Positions 33,797 to 42,244 of a stretch of DNA of 64,000 nucleotides are shown in pieces. The DNA comes from Xanthomonas sp. 3793 (GTDB lineage Bacteria; Pseudomonadota; Gammaproteobacteria; Xanthomonadales; Xanthomonadaceae): assembly GCF_024806835.1 (NCBI RefSeq), contig NZ_JANTYU010000002.1, forward strand, positions 62,001 through 126,000, in the 5' to 3' direction. Position numbers and translations under genes: made by a program. Positions within the stretch are counted from its first letter, which is position 1. Every line of letters starts with the position of its first letter. The notes beneath the pieces are model-generated. The model did not search any database and was not told the origin of the DNA. It saw only the letters and a program-made list of their open reading frames with translations.

Positions 33797-34342
33797 CTAG
33801 CTCGCCTTGCACTGCAGGCGCAGGAACAAGGTGGTTCTGCCGCACGCCACGACGTTGAGTCGGGCTTCGGCCTGGAATCCTTGGGTGAAGCTGAAATGCG
33901 AGCGCACGGGCTTGGTGCGCTCGACCTCGGCGATGACTTCCTCTACGAACCGGGCGCTGGCGCTTTGTCCATCGGCACCGGTCAGCGTTAGCGCCAGCTC
34001 GAAGGTGTGCGGCTGGCCGCGCGGCTCGGTCTGCCACCACTCGCGGATGGCGACCGCACCGCCGAACGACTCGACGACCATGCGCACGCTGTTGGCTGTT
34101 CCCTTGCGTCGCTGGATCGCCATGGCGCTACGCAAGCGCGAGCGCTTGACCGCATCGCTCCAGTCGGCTTTCCAGTCATCGACCGAGAGCGTCCAGGCCA
34201 GCCACGGCAAATGACCTGCCGGGCAGGTATCTGGATTCCACAGGTCCGGATACGGCAGCGGGATGGCGGCCAAGCGCTCGGTGACGGCCGCCAGGGCACG
34301 TTCCATTGGCGTGGCATTGGGCGGTAGCGGTGAACTACTCAT
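33797..34342 (-). CDS. I: Tail protein I, baseplate wedge
   Basis: 181 residues from the ATG at 34342, eight bases inside gpJ. MERALAAVTERLAAIPLPYPDLWNPDTCP and LPWLAWTLSVDDWKADWSDAVKR, then RRKGTANSVRMVVESFGG, match the P2 tail protein I family. The longer open frame upstream (to 34633) lies within gpJ and is rejected. It forms the baseplate with J and W and supports fibre attachment. Confidence 0.93.
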   Translation of the reverse strand: MSSSPLPPNATPMERALAAVTERLAAIPLPYPDLWNPDTCPAGHLPWLAWTLSVDDWKADWSDAVKRSRLRSAMAIQRRKGTANSVRMVVESFGGAVAIREWWQTEPRGQPHTFELALTLTGADGQSASARFVEEVIAEVERTKPVRSHFSFTQGFQAEARLNVVACGRTTLFLRLQCKAS

Positions 34343-35225
34343 CGATGCCGGCGTGCACGATGTCGATCGAGATGCAGTACGCAGCCTGCGTGCGGCTGAT
34401 CCGGATGTCGGCAGCCGGAGAGTCCAGCTCAACACGCTGCACGCCATCGACGAACAACTTGGCCTTGATCGCTGACTCGGGCACGTCACGGCCGATGCGT
34501 TGAGCTTCGTCCAGATACGCCTGCAGGCTGCGCATCGCTTCGCGCATGACCACTGCCGAGTCTGGGCCAGCGTAGGTGTAAACACGCCCACGAATGGCAT
34601 ACGGGACGATCTGGGCGCTCTGTACCGCAACATTGTCGGTCAGCGGGCGCACGTCGTCGTTGGTGAGGATCGCCGCGACCTCGTCCAGCAACGCCTGGGG
34701 AGCCGTGCCATCGCCGGTGCGCGATTGAACGGTGACCAGGACTTGGCCAGGCGCGGGGCTGGTGGCGCTGGCGTCCATGACATCGGCCGCTGCACTGAGC
34801 GCGTGATAGATGTAGGCGCCCTCGGGGCCAGCAACACTGAAGCCTTCCGGCGCCAGCTGGATCCGGCGGCGGAAGTCCACGTCCGACTCGTAGGTCGGTG
34901 CGATGTCGATCTCGGGTTGGCCCGGATCGAGCACCAGACGCGCAACGCCGAACAGCGCGCCGAGGTGATCGAGGTTGGTGCCGGTGGCAAAGGCCAGCAT
35001 GGTCTGCTGCGCCTTGTCGTTGGCGCGCTGGCGGAGCAGCAGCTCGCGGGCCGAGAACAGCTGCAGGAGCTTGTAGACCGGGTCTGCTTCCGTGAGCGCA
35101 GAAAACTCGGGCATCAGGCGCCGGAACTGGGCCAGCGTCTCGGAAAAGATGCTTTCGAAGTCCAGTACCTCGATTAGGTCTGGAGCCTGGAGTTTGGAAA
35201 GGTCGACAGCCGTAAATGATGCCAT
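34335..35225 (-). CDS. J: Baseplate assembly protein J
   Basis: 296 residues. ASFTAVDLSKLQAPDLIEVLDFESIFSE at the start, YESDVDFRRRIQLAPEGFSVAGPEGAY and a C-terminal region RIGRDVPESAIKAKLFVDGVQRVEL are P2 gpJ (baseplate J) features. It has the normal length and overlaps gpI by eight bases. In P2 it is preceded by V and W; here it is preceded by cargo genes. Confidence 0.94.
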   Translation of the reverse strand: MASFTAVDLSKLQAPDLIEVLDFESIFSETLAQFRRLMPEFSALTEADPVYKLLQLFSARELLLRQRANDKAQQTMLAFATGTNLDHLGALFGVARLVLDPGQPEIDIAPTYESDVDFRRRIQLAPEGFSVAGPEGAYIYHALSAAADVMDASATSPAPGQVLVTVQSRTGDGTAPQALLDEVAAILTNDDVRPLTDNVAVQSAQIVPYAIRGRVYTYAGPDSAVVMREAMRSLQAYLDEAQRIGRDVPESAIKAKLFVDGVQRVELDSPAADIRISRTQAAYCISIDIVHAGIDE

Positions 35226-35357
35226 GGTTCAAACAATGGTTTCAGTACACCAAAGGCTGATCTGCCGGTCATTGGAAGGCGAGACGGTTAATGAGTAGAC
35301 TCGGCGCATACAGGATTTATCGTTGATGCTTTTGGGTCTTTTAAGAAGGGTGCTGCT

Positions 35358-36059
35358 TTGAAACAGTCGGAAATAAAAAGTTTCTTGGATTTTATCAAGG
35401 TAACTGATGAATACGGCTTCTTTGGGGAGCTTATCCTTTTTCGCGGGCAGGCTATAAAAGGCAATCTTTTGCCTGGCATAGCGAGGTCAGAGCCTGGCAG
35501 GAATACCGAGAAGATTGAGCGGCATGTGCTTGAGCAGCTACAGCTACAGGGCGCTTCCCTCCTATCAATGTACGGTGGGACGTTGTTAGATGATCTGGTG
35601 GTTGCACAACACTACGGGATGAAGACTAGATTATTGGATTGGACGATTAATCCGCTGGTTGCACTCTGGTTTGCCTGCTCAGATAGAGAACCAGGTGATG
35701 CGTATGTCTATGCTCTAGAATCAGATAATTTTCTCGTCAAGGATCTATATAAGCAAGATCCATTCGATCAGTCGAGAACGCGTGTATTTCAGCCGAGATT
35801 GAATAATGAGCGAATAATTGCTCAGGATGGTTGGTTTACGCTTCACCCCTTTTCAAATGTTGCACGTAGGTTTGTTCCTCTAGAGGGTAATTCCGATGTC
35901 AAGCAAAAGCTGCGGGCGCTTCGAATTCCTGCCGATTGCCGTATGGGAATACTATATTCGCTCGAGCGGCACGGCGTGACTGCTAGGACAGTCTATCCTG
36001 GACTTCACGGGCTCTGTCTATCTCTCAATGGGAAATATAATGACAGGCAATTTGGATAG
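35358..36059 (+). CDS. FRG-domain protein, putative defence or conversion gene
   Basis: 233 residues from a TTG start with AAGGG eight bases upstream. The FRG domain is clear: ELILFRGQAIKGNLLPGIAR (F-R-G-Q), AQHYGMKTRLLDWTINPLVALWFACSD and the C-terminal FEC-type region. FRG domains occur in putative antiphage and toxin proteins of uncertain biochemistry. It is AT-rich, on the strand opposite the late genes, and divergent from gpJ. Together with the two minus-strand cargo genes that follow it occupies an accessory slot between J and S. Confidence 0.85.
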   Translation: MKQSEIKSFLDFIKVTDEYGFFGELILFRGQAIKGNLLPGIARSEPGRNTEKIERHVLEQLQLQGASLLSMYGGTLLDDLVVAQHYGMKTRLLDWTINPLVALWFACSDREPGDAYVYALESDNFLVKDLYKQDPFDQSRTRVFQPRLNNERIIAQDGWFTLHPFSNVARRFVPLEGNSDVKQKLRALRIPADCRMGILYSLERHGVTARTVYPGLHGLCLSLNGKYNDRQFG

Positions 36060-36138
36060 ACGGATTCCCTTTCTATCTATATTCGATGCAAAATTACCAC
36101 TTCAGCCATTCGGCTTTGTGGAATAATAGAATTTACTT

Positions 36139-36783
36139 TTATCGCACCTTCTCGAAAAGGGCATTCCGCTCTTCGAGGCAGTATTGATGATCTGGCTCAA
36201 GATTTTCATCCTTAGAGCCATGGGGGCGCCGAGCTATGCGAATAGGTGAATCAGGCATCTGCAGAAGTCCCCCTCGCGAGATTGCTTCTATCACTGCGCC
36301 ATCGCGACGCAACCGCAAGGATTCTAGCTCGACTTTCCTGCCGCCAATGTAGTCATATATTGTAATGCTAGCAGTGTTGCCCGTGATTGAAATTTCCCCA
36401 TCGACCAGATTGTAGTTGAATAGTGGGATAGCTCGGCAAATTGACTTGCTTGCAACGGTTCCACTGAGTGCCCCATTCGATGCCGATAAAATTAATACAA
36501 GATCGGAGTTTGAAAGATCCATCTCCGAAGAATTAATATACCCTTCTGATGAGGCTGACCAATATCCATTCCACTCTTCATCTTCATGTAGCCAGGCACT
36601 GAAAGTTGACCACGTTTTTATGGTCTCAGATGGAAGTGCTCGTGAATTCTGTAATGCTGTAGGTCCGTTAATTAGAATCCAGGCAAAAAAGCCAAGGACA
36701 GACGGAATCGCAGCCCATATTACTAATTTCCTTAATCTCCAGGCGCCTGGTTGTTGGCTACCGCTTCCTTCATCGTCAGGCAT
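36139..36783 (-). CDS. Accessory membrane-anchored protein, unknown
   Basis: 214 residues from the ATG at 36783 (MPDDEGSGSQQPGAWRLRKL); the start is uncertain because no good ribosome site is visible, and the frame is open to 36852. One hydrophobic helix (LVIWAAIPSVLGFFAWILI) follows a short basic stretch, then a beta-rich exterior domain. No family recognised. AT-rich cargo next to the FRG gene and convergent with it. Confidence 0.65.
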   Translation of the reverse strand: MPDDEGSGSQQPGAWRLRKLVIWAAIPSVLGFFAWILINGPTALQNSRALPSETIKTWSTFSAWLHEDEEWNGYWSASSEGYINSSEMDLSNSDLVLILSASNGALSGTVASKSICRAIPLFNYNLVDGEISITGNTASITIYDYIGGRKVELESLRLRRDGAVIEAISRGGLLQMPDSPIRIARRPHGSKDENLEPDHQYCLEERNALFEKVR

Positions 36784-36815
36784 TTTTTTGATTCGCCAAG
36801 TGACTGGTAATTCGA

Positions 36816-37052
36816 TTAACCCTCTTCTGCAGGGGTGTCGCAGATGTAACACTCTTCTCCGTAGATTGAGTCGTAATCGCCAGTAATCTGCACTATGATC
36901 TGATCCTCGCCACGCTTGCTATCCTCTTCGATGCAGTTCTCACAAACTGTGACCTGTGGATATTGGTCGGCAGCGCTATCGGCACTCATGTCGCCATATA
37001 GCATTGCAGTCTTGAATTCGGTGTTCATGATTGCTCGTTCTGTGGTTTGCAT
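36816..37052 (-). CDS. Small Cys4 protein, zinc-ribbon-like
   Basis: 78 residues from the ATG at 37052 with GGAG nine bases upstream; ATGs at 37070 and 37028 are alternatives. Two CxxC pairs, VCENCIEED and ECYICDTP, make a plausible four-cysteine zinc site around a short acidic beta hairpin. Function unknown. Same strand as the membrane protein that follows, so probably one operon. Confidence 0.6.
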   Translation of the reverse strand: MQTTERAIMNTEFKTAMLYGDMSADSAADQYPQVTVCENCIEEDSKRGEDQIIVQITGDYDSIYGEECYICDTPAEEG

Positions 37053-37066
37053 GGAGTGCACTCCGA

Positions 37067-37525
37067 TCATAAAGGAGAATTCGCGAATTTTGCGAGGATC
37101 AGATTCATAATTTCTTCCTTGTCGTGCTCGCTTATGCCTAGCAGTCGACGTCTAGCATAAGTGGCACTTGGCCCACTTGGGCGCACTCGTTCTGTCATTC
37201 CCTCTTGATGCACACGAGCGATTCGGGACACGCGCCCCATGAATCCCACGCTCACCTCGTTGGGACTGGCGCTGACCTTGAGGAACTTGGCTTGCCGCAG
37301 CTTGGCAAACATCTTCTTGCGTATGACTCTGCCGGATTTATCGCGCAGCTGCTCTTTGCGCGGTGCGTAGGGCGTCCCGTCAGGTGCCTGTTGTCGACCG
37401 ATGCGCTGGCTCTGCGATCGCCGCAGGGCGGTGCCGATTTTGCGCGCGAGCTTGCGGCGCTCGCCTTCCTGCAGACGCGCCAGCAAGGGTGCGGCCCAGT
37501 CTTCCAGTGCGGTCAGGTCATCCAT
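37067..37525 (-). CDS. S: Tail completion protein S
   Basis: 152 residues. P2 gpS / phage virion morphogenesis family: LARKIGTALRRSQSQRIGRQ, then DGTPYAPRKEQLRDKSGRVIRKKMFAKLR and RVSRIARVHQEG are characteristic. Required to complete the tail for joining to the head. Overlaps gpR by 13 bases. Confidence 0.93.
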   Translation of the reverse strand: MDDLTALEDWAAPLLARLQEGERRKLARKIGTALRRSQSQRIGRQQAPDGTPYAPRKEQLRDKSGRVIRKKMFAKLRQAKFLKVSASPNEVSVGFMGRVSRIARVHQEGMTERVRPSGPSATYARRRLLGISEHDKEEIMNLILAKFANSPL

Positions 37526-37932
37526 GACGGATCGATCTGCGGCTCAGGCGCATGGGTCATGTCGTAGCCGCCCCCATCCTTCGCCGTCACCACGACACGC
37601 TCGGTCAGCGGCAACTTGATCGACAGATCCACTGCATCGTTGGCGAGGATGTCGGCTTCGAAGGCGATGTCGCCTCGGCGCGCCGGGTTGGACAGCAGCT
37701 CCGACTGATTGACCTGCACCCATTCCAGCAGCGGCAGCATCACGCTGTCGGGATGGCCGGCATAGTCGGTCATGATCAGGTTAAGGGTGTACTGGTACTC
37801 GAACGACAGCCCGGGCTGGAACGTGCTGAGCAGGCTGCCGGCGTCGATAAATACCAGCAGCCGGTCGGCATCGCGGGCTAGGTCCGGTAAGGCCGCAACC
37901 AGATGCGCGCGCAGGCTGGCAGGCTTGATCAT
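37513..37932 (-). CDS. R: Tail completion protein R
   Basis: 139 residues. P2 gpR-type: MIKPASLRAHLVAALPDLARD and YQYTLNLIMTDYAGHPDSVMLPLLEWV are typical. Works with gpS in tail completion. Starts in an ATGA overlap with the Rz stop. Confidence 0.93.
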   Translation of the reverse strand: MIKPASLRAHLVAALPDLARDADRLLVFIDAGSLLSTFQPGLSFEYQYTLNLIMTDYAGHPDSVMLPLLEWVQVNQSELLSNPARRGDIAFEADILANDAVDLSIKLPLTERVVVTAKDGGGYDMTHAPEPQIDPSWMT

Positions 37933-38417
37933 GGCGCCGGCTCCGGTGCATGCAGATCGATCCAGTCCTGCAGCGCGCTCAGCTGTGCGGCGGTGGCATG
38001 GCAGCTGGTGTAGTTGTCGGCGACGGTACCGGCAATGCCAGAGAGCGTAATGCCGGCGGCCGGCGCATCAGGATCTCCGGTGGGCGGCCCGGCAGGGTTG
38101 CCCGAGGCGGCGGCGTCATGCAGCCGCACAAAGCCAGCAGGGATAGCGCAAGCAGCGTCTGCTTTCTGGGTGACATAGATCGGGATCTCGCGGGTGATGG
38201 TGGCGCCGACTTCGCGCACGATCTGCACGCGGTCGACGTACTGCGTCACAACGGTGGTGGAGCCTTTGGCGCTGTCGCGTTCTGCCTCGGCCTGGCGCTT
38301 GGCCTGCAGCGCGGCATCGCGGTCTGTCTGCGCGGCGCTGACGCGCTGTTCCTGCCACACGCAGCCACCGACGAGCACTGCAATCAGCGCCAGCAGGATG
38401 ATGACGCGCGTGATCAT
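37929..38417 (-). CDS. Rz-like inner-membrane spanin
   Basis: 162 residues. N-terminal membrane anchor (VIILLALIAVLVGGCVW), then an Ala/Glu/Arg coiled coil (ALQAKRQAEAERDSAKG), the layout of i-spanins that fuse inner and outer membranes at lysis. A second reading frame inside it encodes an Rz1-like lipoprotein (37979-38176). Placed between endolysin and gpR. It starts in a TGATG overlap with the endolysin stop. Confidence 0.82.
   Translation of the reverse strand: MITRVIILLALIAVLVGGCVWQEQRVSAAQTDRDAALQAKRQAEAERDSAKGSTTVVTQYVDRVQIVREVGATITREIPIYVTQKADAACAIPAGFVRLHDAAASGNPAGPPTGDPDAPAAGITLSGIAGTVADNYTSCHATAAQLSALQDWIDLHAPEPAP
37979..38176 (-). CDS. Rz1-like outer-membrane spanin, nested in Rz
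   Basis: 65 residues from ATG at 38176, entirely inside the Rz gene in the +1 frame. MSPRKQTLLALSLLALCGC has a basic start, hydrophobic core and lipobox LLALCGC, so it should be a lipoprotein. The mature part is rich in proline (TPPPRATLPGRPPEIL), as in Rz1. Nested Rz1 is well known in lambda and P2 (LysC). Confidence 0.85.
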   Translation of the reverse strand: MSPRKQTLLALSLLALCGCMTPPPRATLPGRPPEILMRRPPALRSLALPVPSPTTTPAAMPPPHS

Positions 38418-39055
38418 CAGCTGACGCCCAGGATCTGCAGGGCGCGCTGTGTGCGAGTGACGCGATCGCTGTGGCCCTCCGGTAAGCGCTTGGCTCGCAC
38501 GTTGCCTAGGTTGATCTTGCGGCCCAGGCCCAGCACGTCCCCCGTATCGGCCAGCGCGTTGAGGCCGTTGTCGTGCCAGTACGCTGCCGCGCCCAGTGCG
38601 CTTGGCTCGATCTGCAGCAACAGGTCGGGCTGGTCTTCGACGGGCAGGCCGATCAGCTCACCGATACGGCGGTAGTTGCCACGGAAGGTGTGCTGCATCG
38701 GACCACGGCCCCGGTAGCGGTGACCGTCTCCGCTACCGGCGTCGCCGTTGCCCAAGCGGTCGGCGTAGACAAAGTTGGCCAGGCCGACCGGGTTACGCAG
38801 AAACTTGGGCGCCTGGGCAGGTGTGATCCGCGCGCCAAACACCTCCAACAGTCGAGCGCTGGTGGTGTAAATCAGCCCTTCTTCCATGCGCGACAGGCTC
38901 AGGCTTTCGTGACCGACCTGGCCGAGCCAATGCGCGGCGCGGCGCTTGGTGGTGATGCCAAAACGGTTGGCGGCGGCAAGCAGTGGGCCGTGCCAGCGCT
39001 GTGCGCGTTGCGCGGAGCACTGCATGATCGAGGCAAGCTGGGTATCGGTGAACAT
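38417..39055 (-). CDS. Phage endolysin, GH19 (chitinase-like) family
   Basis: 212 residues from the ATG at 39055, which overlaps the holin-like stop. The catalytic region is LGQVGHESLSLSRMEEGLIY, with the general-acid Glu in H-E-S. YRGRGPMQHTFRGNYRRIGELIGLP is the standard GH19 endolysin segment, followed by LLLQIEPSALGAAAYWHDNGL. No signal peptide, so release depends on the holin. It replaces the P2 gpK lysozyme. Confidence 0.92.
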   Translation of the reverse strand: MFTDTQLASIMQCSAQRAQRWHGPLLAAANRFGITTKRRAAHWLGQVGHESLSLSRMEEGLIYTTSARLLEVFGARITPAQAPKFLRNPVGLANFVYADRLGNGDAGSGDGHRYRGRGPMQHTFRGNYRRIGELIGLPVEDQPDLLLQIEPSALGAAAYWHDNGLNALADTGDVLGLGRKINLGNVRAKRLPEGHSDRVTRTQRALQILGVS

Positions 39056-39330
39056 CAATCGACCTTGAGGATGCGCGCCACATTGCCCTGGGCGCGGTAG
39101 GTGAGCACTGCCAGCACGGTCAACGTGCCCAGGTGCCACGGACTGACGTGGGAGCCGGCGCCGGCCATCAGGATGTGCAGCGCCTGGCCGCCGGTGCTGG
39201 CGATCAGCAGCCACGCGCACCAGCCCGCGCCGCGTCGATGGCGCGCATCGACGGGCCGGTGGTAGGTAAGCAGGCGGACGCAGATGGCGAGCGAGGCCAT
39301 CAACGTCAGGACGGTGACCAGGCTATGCAC
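39055..39330 (-). CDS. Small multi-pass membrane protein, holin or antiholin candidate
   Basis: 91 residues from a GTG at 39330 with GGAGG eight bases upstream. Three hydrophobic segments (SLVTVLTLMASLAICVRLL, WCAWLLIASTGGQALHILMA, LGTLTVLAVLTYRA). Overlaps the other holin-like gene and is directly coupled to the endolysin. By context a holin or antiholin. Confidence 0.7.
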   Translation of the reverse strand: MHSLVTVLTLMASLAICVRLLTYHRPVDARHRRGAGWCAWLLIASTGGQALHILMAGAGSHVSPWHLGTLTVLAVLTYRAQGNVARILKVD

Positions 39331-39679
39331 TGGGCGGACCTCCACGACGTAGGAAGGAAAAGTCGAAGGACTTGCTCTTCTCGATCAAGCCCAGCGTGAC
39401 GGTGATGGCGCACGCCGCGCTGGCGAAGGCCGCCACACCGCTGGACTTGATGGGGAGCCAGCGCAGGAGCTCCGGTGCCAACTGGTAGCCGGCGATCACG
39501 CTCACCGGGAAATAGATCAGCCGCGCCAGCAGCGGTTGCTTGGCGGCAGACACCACGAACAGCGCGCCGCCGGCGAAGGCGCCGATCAGCGCGTCGCCGT
39601 CGATGCCGGGCAGCACGGAGGCAAGGCCCACACCGGTGGCGATCAAAAAGCCGCTCGATACGGAGGTGGGTTCGGTCAT
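39323..39679 (-). CDS. Putative phage holin
   Basis: 118 residues with two to three hydrophobic segments: LIATGVGLASVLPG, GAFAGGALFVVSAAKQPLLARLIYFPVSVIAGY and a C-terminal helix, then a basic end. The AGGALFVVSA segment followed by a second helix matches the Phage_holin_8 type. Forms pores in the inner membrane to release the endolysin. Overlaps the next gene by eight bases. Confidence 0.8.
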   Translation of the reverse strand: MTEPTSVSSGFLIATGVGLASVLPGIDGDALIGAFAGGALFVVSAAKQPLLARLIYFPVSVIAGYQLAPELLRWLPIKSSGVAAFASAACAITVTLGLIEKSKSFDFSFLRRGGPPSA

Positions 39680-39683
39680 CAGG

Positions 39684-39893
39684 TCAGTCCCATAGCTGCA
39701 CGAGCGGCGTCATCGCCGCCGTGGTGGTGGTTACCTCGGGCAACTCCACTGGCGTGCCATGCGGCAGCATGGCGCCCAGTTCGGCCAGGCCGGGATTGAG
39801 GAGGTAGGTGCGCTCGACCAAGCCGGCCGTGCTGCCCAGGTGGCGCCAGCACAGCAGGTCGACGGTGTCGCCTTGCATGGCATGCACGCGCAT
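39684..39893 (-). CDS. X: Tail protein X (LysM-like)
   Basis: 69 residues from the ATG at 39893. RVHAMQGDTVDLLCWRHLGSTAG and LNPGLAELGAMLPHGTPVELPEV are the compact LysM-like P2 gpX signature. It starts in an overlap with gpL. Essential for tail assembly in P2. Confidence 0.93.
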   Translation of the reverse strand: MRVHAMQGDTVDLLCWRHLGSTAGLVERTYLLNPGLAELGAMLPHGTPVELPEVTTTTAAMTPLVQLWD

Positions 39894-40360
39894 CAGATGA
39901 GTTCCACCGTGCTGCGCGGCAGGTTCTGCAGATCGCGCACGGCCCAGCGCTGGTCGCGGCGCAGTTCGGTGATGCTCGGCGATAGGTCGTCGGCGCGCTG
40001 GTTGGCGCTGTCGGTGGCGTCGAAGCTGCGGTAGCGCTCTGCCACCTCGACGGCGGTGGCACATGCCACGGCGCGCAGGTACAGCTGCACGCGTCGCGAG
40101 ACGCCATCGACGGTGGTGCTGGGCACATCGCTCAACGCCGCGTATCCAGCCGCCTGGTGCATATCCGCCCAGGACTGCAGCTCATCGTTGACCGCCAGCA
40201 TGGCGGCGACGACGGCCTGGCGCAGACGCGCATCGGTGATGGTGCCATCCAGGCGCATGTTCGCCCGTACGCCTGCCGGTGCGATCGCCGGCCAAAACGG
40301 CGCATTGGCGATCGCATCGGGCGCGGCGCTGGTGGTGCCGGTGGCAGTGAATCCGCTCAT
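39893..40360 (-). CDS. L: Head completion protein L
   Basis: 155 residues from the ATG at 40360 (MSGFTATGTTSA); the frame is open to 40399. FWPAIAPAGVRANMRLDGTITDARLRQAVVAAMLAVNDEL and RAVACATAVEVAERYRSFDATDSANQRAD are conserved in P2 gpL. It binds the portal vertex and prepares the head for tail joining. Confidence 0.9.
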   Translation of the reverse strand: MSGFTATGTTSAAPDAIANAPFWPAIAPAGVRANMRLDGTITDARLRQAVVAAMLAVNDELQSWADMHQAAGYAALSDVPSTTVDGVSRRVQLYLRAVACATAVEVAERYRSFDATDSANQRADDLSPSITELRRDQRWAVRDLQNLPRSTVELI

Positions 40361-40461
40361 GGATGGCTCGGAATAGATCGCCGGTGGTCGGGGCGTCACC
40401 GCAGCGGGAGAGAGACGCTGTGGATCGGCCCCGAGCCGGCGAGGGTTGCGGGGACGCTCGG

Positions 40462-41181
40462 TTATGCGCTGGTGCCCGCAGGCTCAGCGCTGAACTTCTT
40501 CAGGAGGCGCTCGGCGCGCTCCAGATCCTTCTTGCCGCCGCAGCTGCCGTGCAGCGCGATGGCGCGCTGCAGGTCAGCCACGGCGGCCGCGGCGATGGGT
40601 TGCGCCTGGTCGGCAGGCGTCTCATCGGTGATACCCGCCAGCGATGCGCGGGCGAGTGCCAAGTGCAACTTGGCGCGGACCTCATCGGGCATGTCCTGCT
40701 CGGCGGTCAGCGTGGCGGTGTCGGCCAGCACGGCCGCATCGAACGCCAGGCCGGTCTTCTGCGCTGACAACGCCGCCTCGGCGACTTCCTCGGCCAGCAC
40801 GCAGCCCACCGTGCGGGAGAAGCGGTCGGGCATCTGCAAGCTGTGCTTGAGTACATAGGCGCCCAGCTCCAGCGCGCCGGCATAGTCGCCGGCATCAATG
40901 CGCCACACCATGCACGTCATGACGACCTCGTCTTGCGCGCCTTGGCCGCCGGCCAGCACGCCGGCAAGGTACGGCGCGTACCCGGGCAGCAGCTGCACCT
41001 TCAGCGCGGCCTTGCCCTGGGTGGACTGGATCTGCTTCAAGCGCAGGCGATCGCTTTGCAGCTGCGCCATGTGCTGCTCGTAGGCGGTTGCACCGGCCAT
41101 CAGCTGGTGCGGGGCGCGTTGGGCGGCTTCCAGCTCGGCGAGCACGCGGCTGTGGTGGCGCTTGGCGGGACTGTCGGCCAT
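40462..41181 (-). CDS. M: Terminase small subunit M
   Basis: 239 residues. P2 gpM / phage small terminase family: SPAKRHHSRVLAELEAAQRA, then DEVVMTCMVWRIDAGDYAGALELGAYVLKH and CVLAEEVAEAAL are typical. It recognises the cos site and stimulates gpP. Followed by gpL. Confidence 0.93.
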   Translation of the reverse strand: MADSPAKRHHSRVLAELEAAQRAPHQLMAGATAYEQHMAQLQSDRLRLKQIQSTQGKAALKVQLLPGYAPYLAGVLAGGQGAQDEVVMTCMVWRIDAGDYAGALELGAYVLKHSLQMPDRFSRTVGCVLAEEVAEAALSAQKTGLAFDAAVLADTATLTAEQDMPDEVRAKLHLALARASLAGITDETPADQAQPIAAAAVADLQRAIALHGSCGGKKDLERAERLLKKFSAEPAGTSA

Positions 41182-41184
41182 GGC

Positions 41185-42198
41185 TTAGGCCTCGATCTCG
41201 ATGTGCTCGACCACACAGCCCAGGCCGTAGTCTTCGACCACGTAGGCATCGTTGGAGGACTCGTAGTTCTCGATGCGATCGCGTGCCGGCACTTCCTGGA
41301 TGTAACGGCGACGGCCGCCGGTCTGGTAGTAGATCGACAGGTTCGCCAGCGAAGTGACCATCAACGCGCCGTCCGGCAGGTAAGGCACCTCGGCCACCGG
41401 CAGGCCGCCGACGCGGCGCTGGCTCAGGATCAGGTCGGTGGCGATCTTCTCGCTGGCCGGCTGGTCCTTGTTGACCATCGGGAAATACTTGTCGTGCATC
41501 AGGTCGCGGCCGAGCACCACCACCAGGCTCGGATCCTTGCGGTGCCACGGGTCCAGCAGGTTGCTCACCACGTCATACACCAACGCATCGAGGTTGCCGT
41601 AGTCGGCACCGGCGCCGCCGATAACGACCTTGCCGGCCGCCTTGCCGCTCGCCAGCACGCGCTGGGCGGCGTTGGTGCGGTACTGCTGCAGCCAACCGAT
41701 GTTGACGTCTTCCAGCAGCGGGAACGTGGCGCGGTCGGTGTCAGCAGCGGCGTGCGTGCCGCTGAAGCCAATCTGCAGGCGGTCCAGTGCCTGGCGCTTG
41801 ACGATGGCATCGCGCAGGCGTGCCTGGAAGTCCGGGAACTTGGCCCAGGTATCGAGCAGCGCATACGGGATGGCGGTGTCGAAGTCGGTCTTCTTGGCGA
41901 TGTACTCGTTCTTGTCGAGCGCGGCGACGCTGCGCGGGATGCGGGTCTTGCCGGCACCGGTGTCGGTGCGGCTGGCGATGCTGCCAGTGACGCCGATGCC
42001 CACCTTCTGCCCGGACAGTTCATCTACCGGGATGATGTTGATCTTGGACAGGAACTCGCTCGATTCCTGCATGCGCGATTCCAGCTTCTGCTGCACGGTC
42101 GGATCGACGGCGAACGAGTGGAAAGCGGAGGTGATGCCGTTGAGCTTGGCGATCTGCTCGGCGAACTGATTGAACTGCAGGCGGGTGGCGTTTTGCAT
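41185..42198 (-). CDS. N: Major capsid protein N
   Basis: 337 residues. QNATRLQFNQFAEQIAKLNG start, GQKVGIGVTGSIASRTDTGAGKTRIPR and the C-terminal FSGTHAAADTDRATFPLLEDVNIGWLQQYR are P2 gpN features. HK97-fold capsid subunit whose N-terminus is trimmed by gpO protease. Three bases before gpM. Confidence 0.96.
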   Translation of the reverse strand: MQNATRLQFNQFAEQIAKLNGITSAFHSFAVDPTVQQKLESRMQESSEFLSKINIIPVDELSGQKVGIGVTGSIASRTDTGAGKTRIPRSVAALDKNEYIAKKTDFDTAIPYALLDTWAKFPDFQARLRDAIVKRQALDRLQIGFSGTHAAADTDRATFPLLEDVNIGWLQQYRTNAAQRVLASGKAAGKVVIGGAGADYGNLDALVYDVVSNLLDPWHRKDPSLVVVLGRDLMHDKYFPMVNKDQPASEKIATDLILSQRRVGGLPVAEVPYLPDGALMVTSLANLSIYYQTGGRRRYIQEVPARDRIENYESSNDAYVVEDYGLGCVVEHIEIEA

Positions 42199-42244
42199 GG
42201 TGGCTCCGAAAGTGGGGCGCTGGCGGCGTGTGTGGTGTGTGGGA

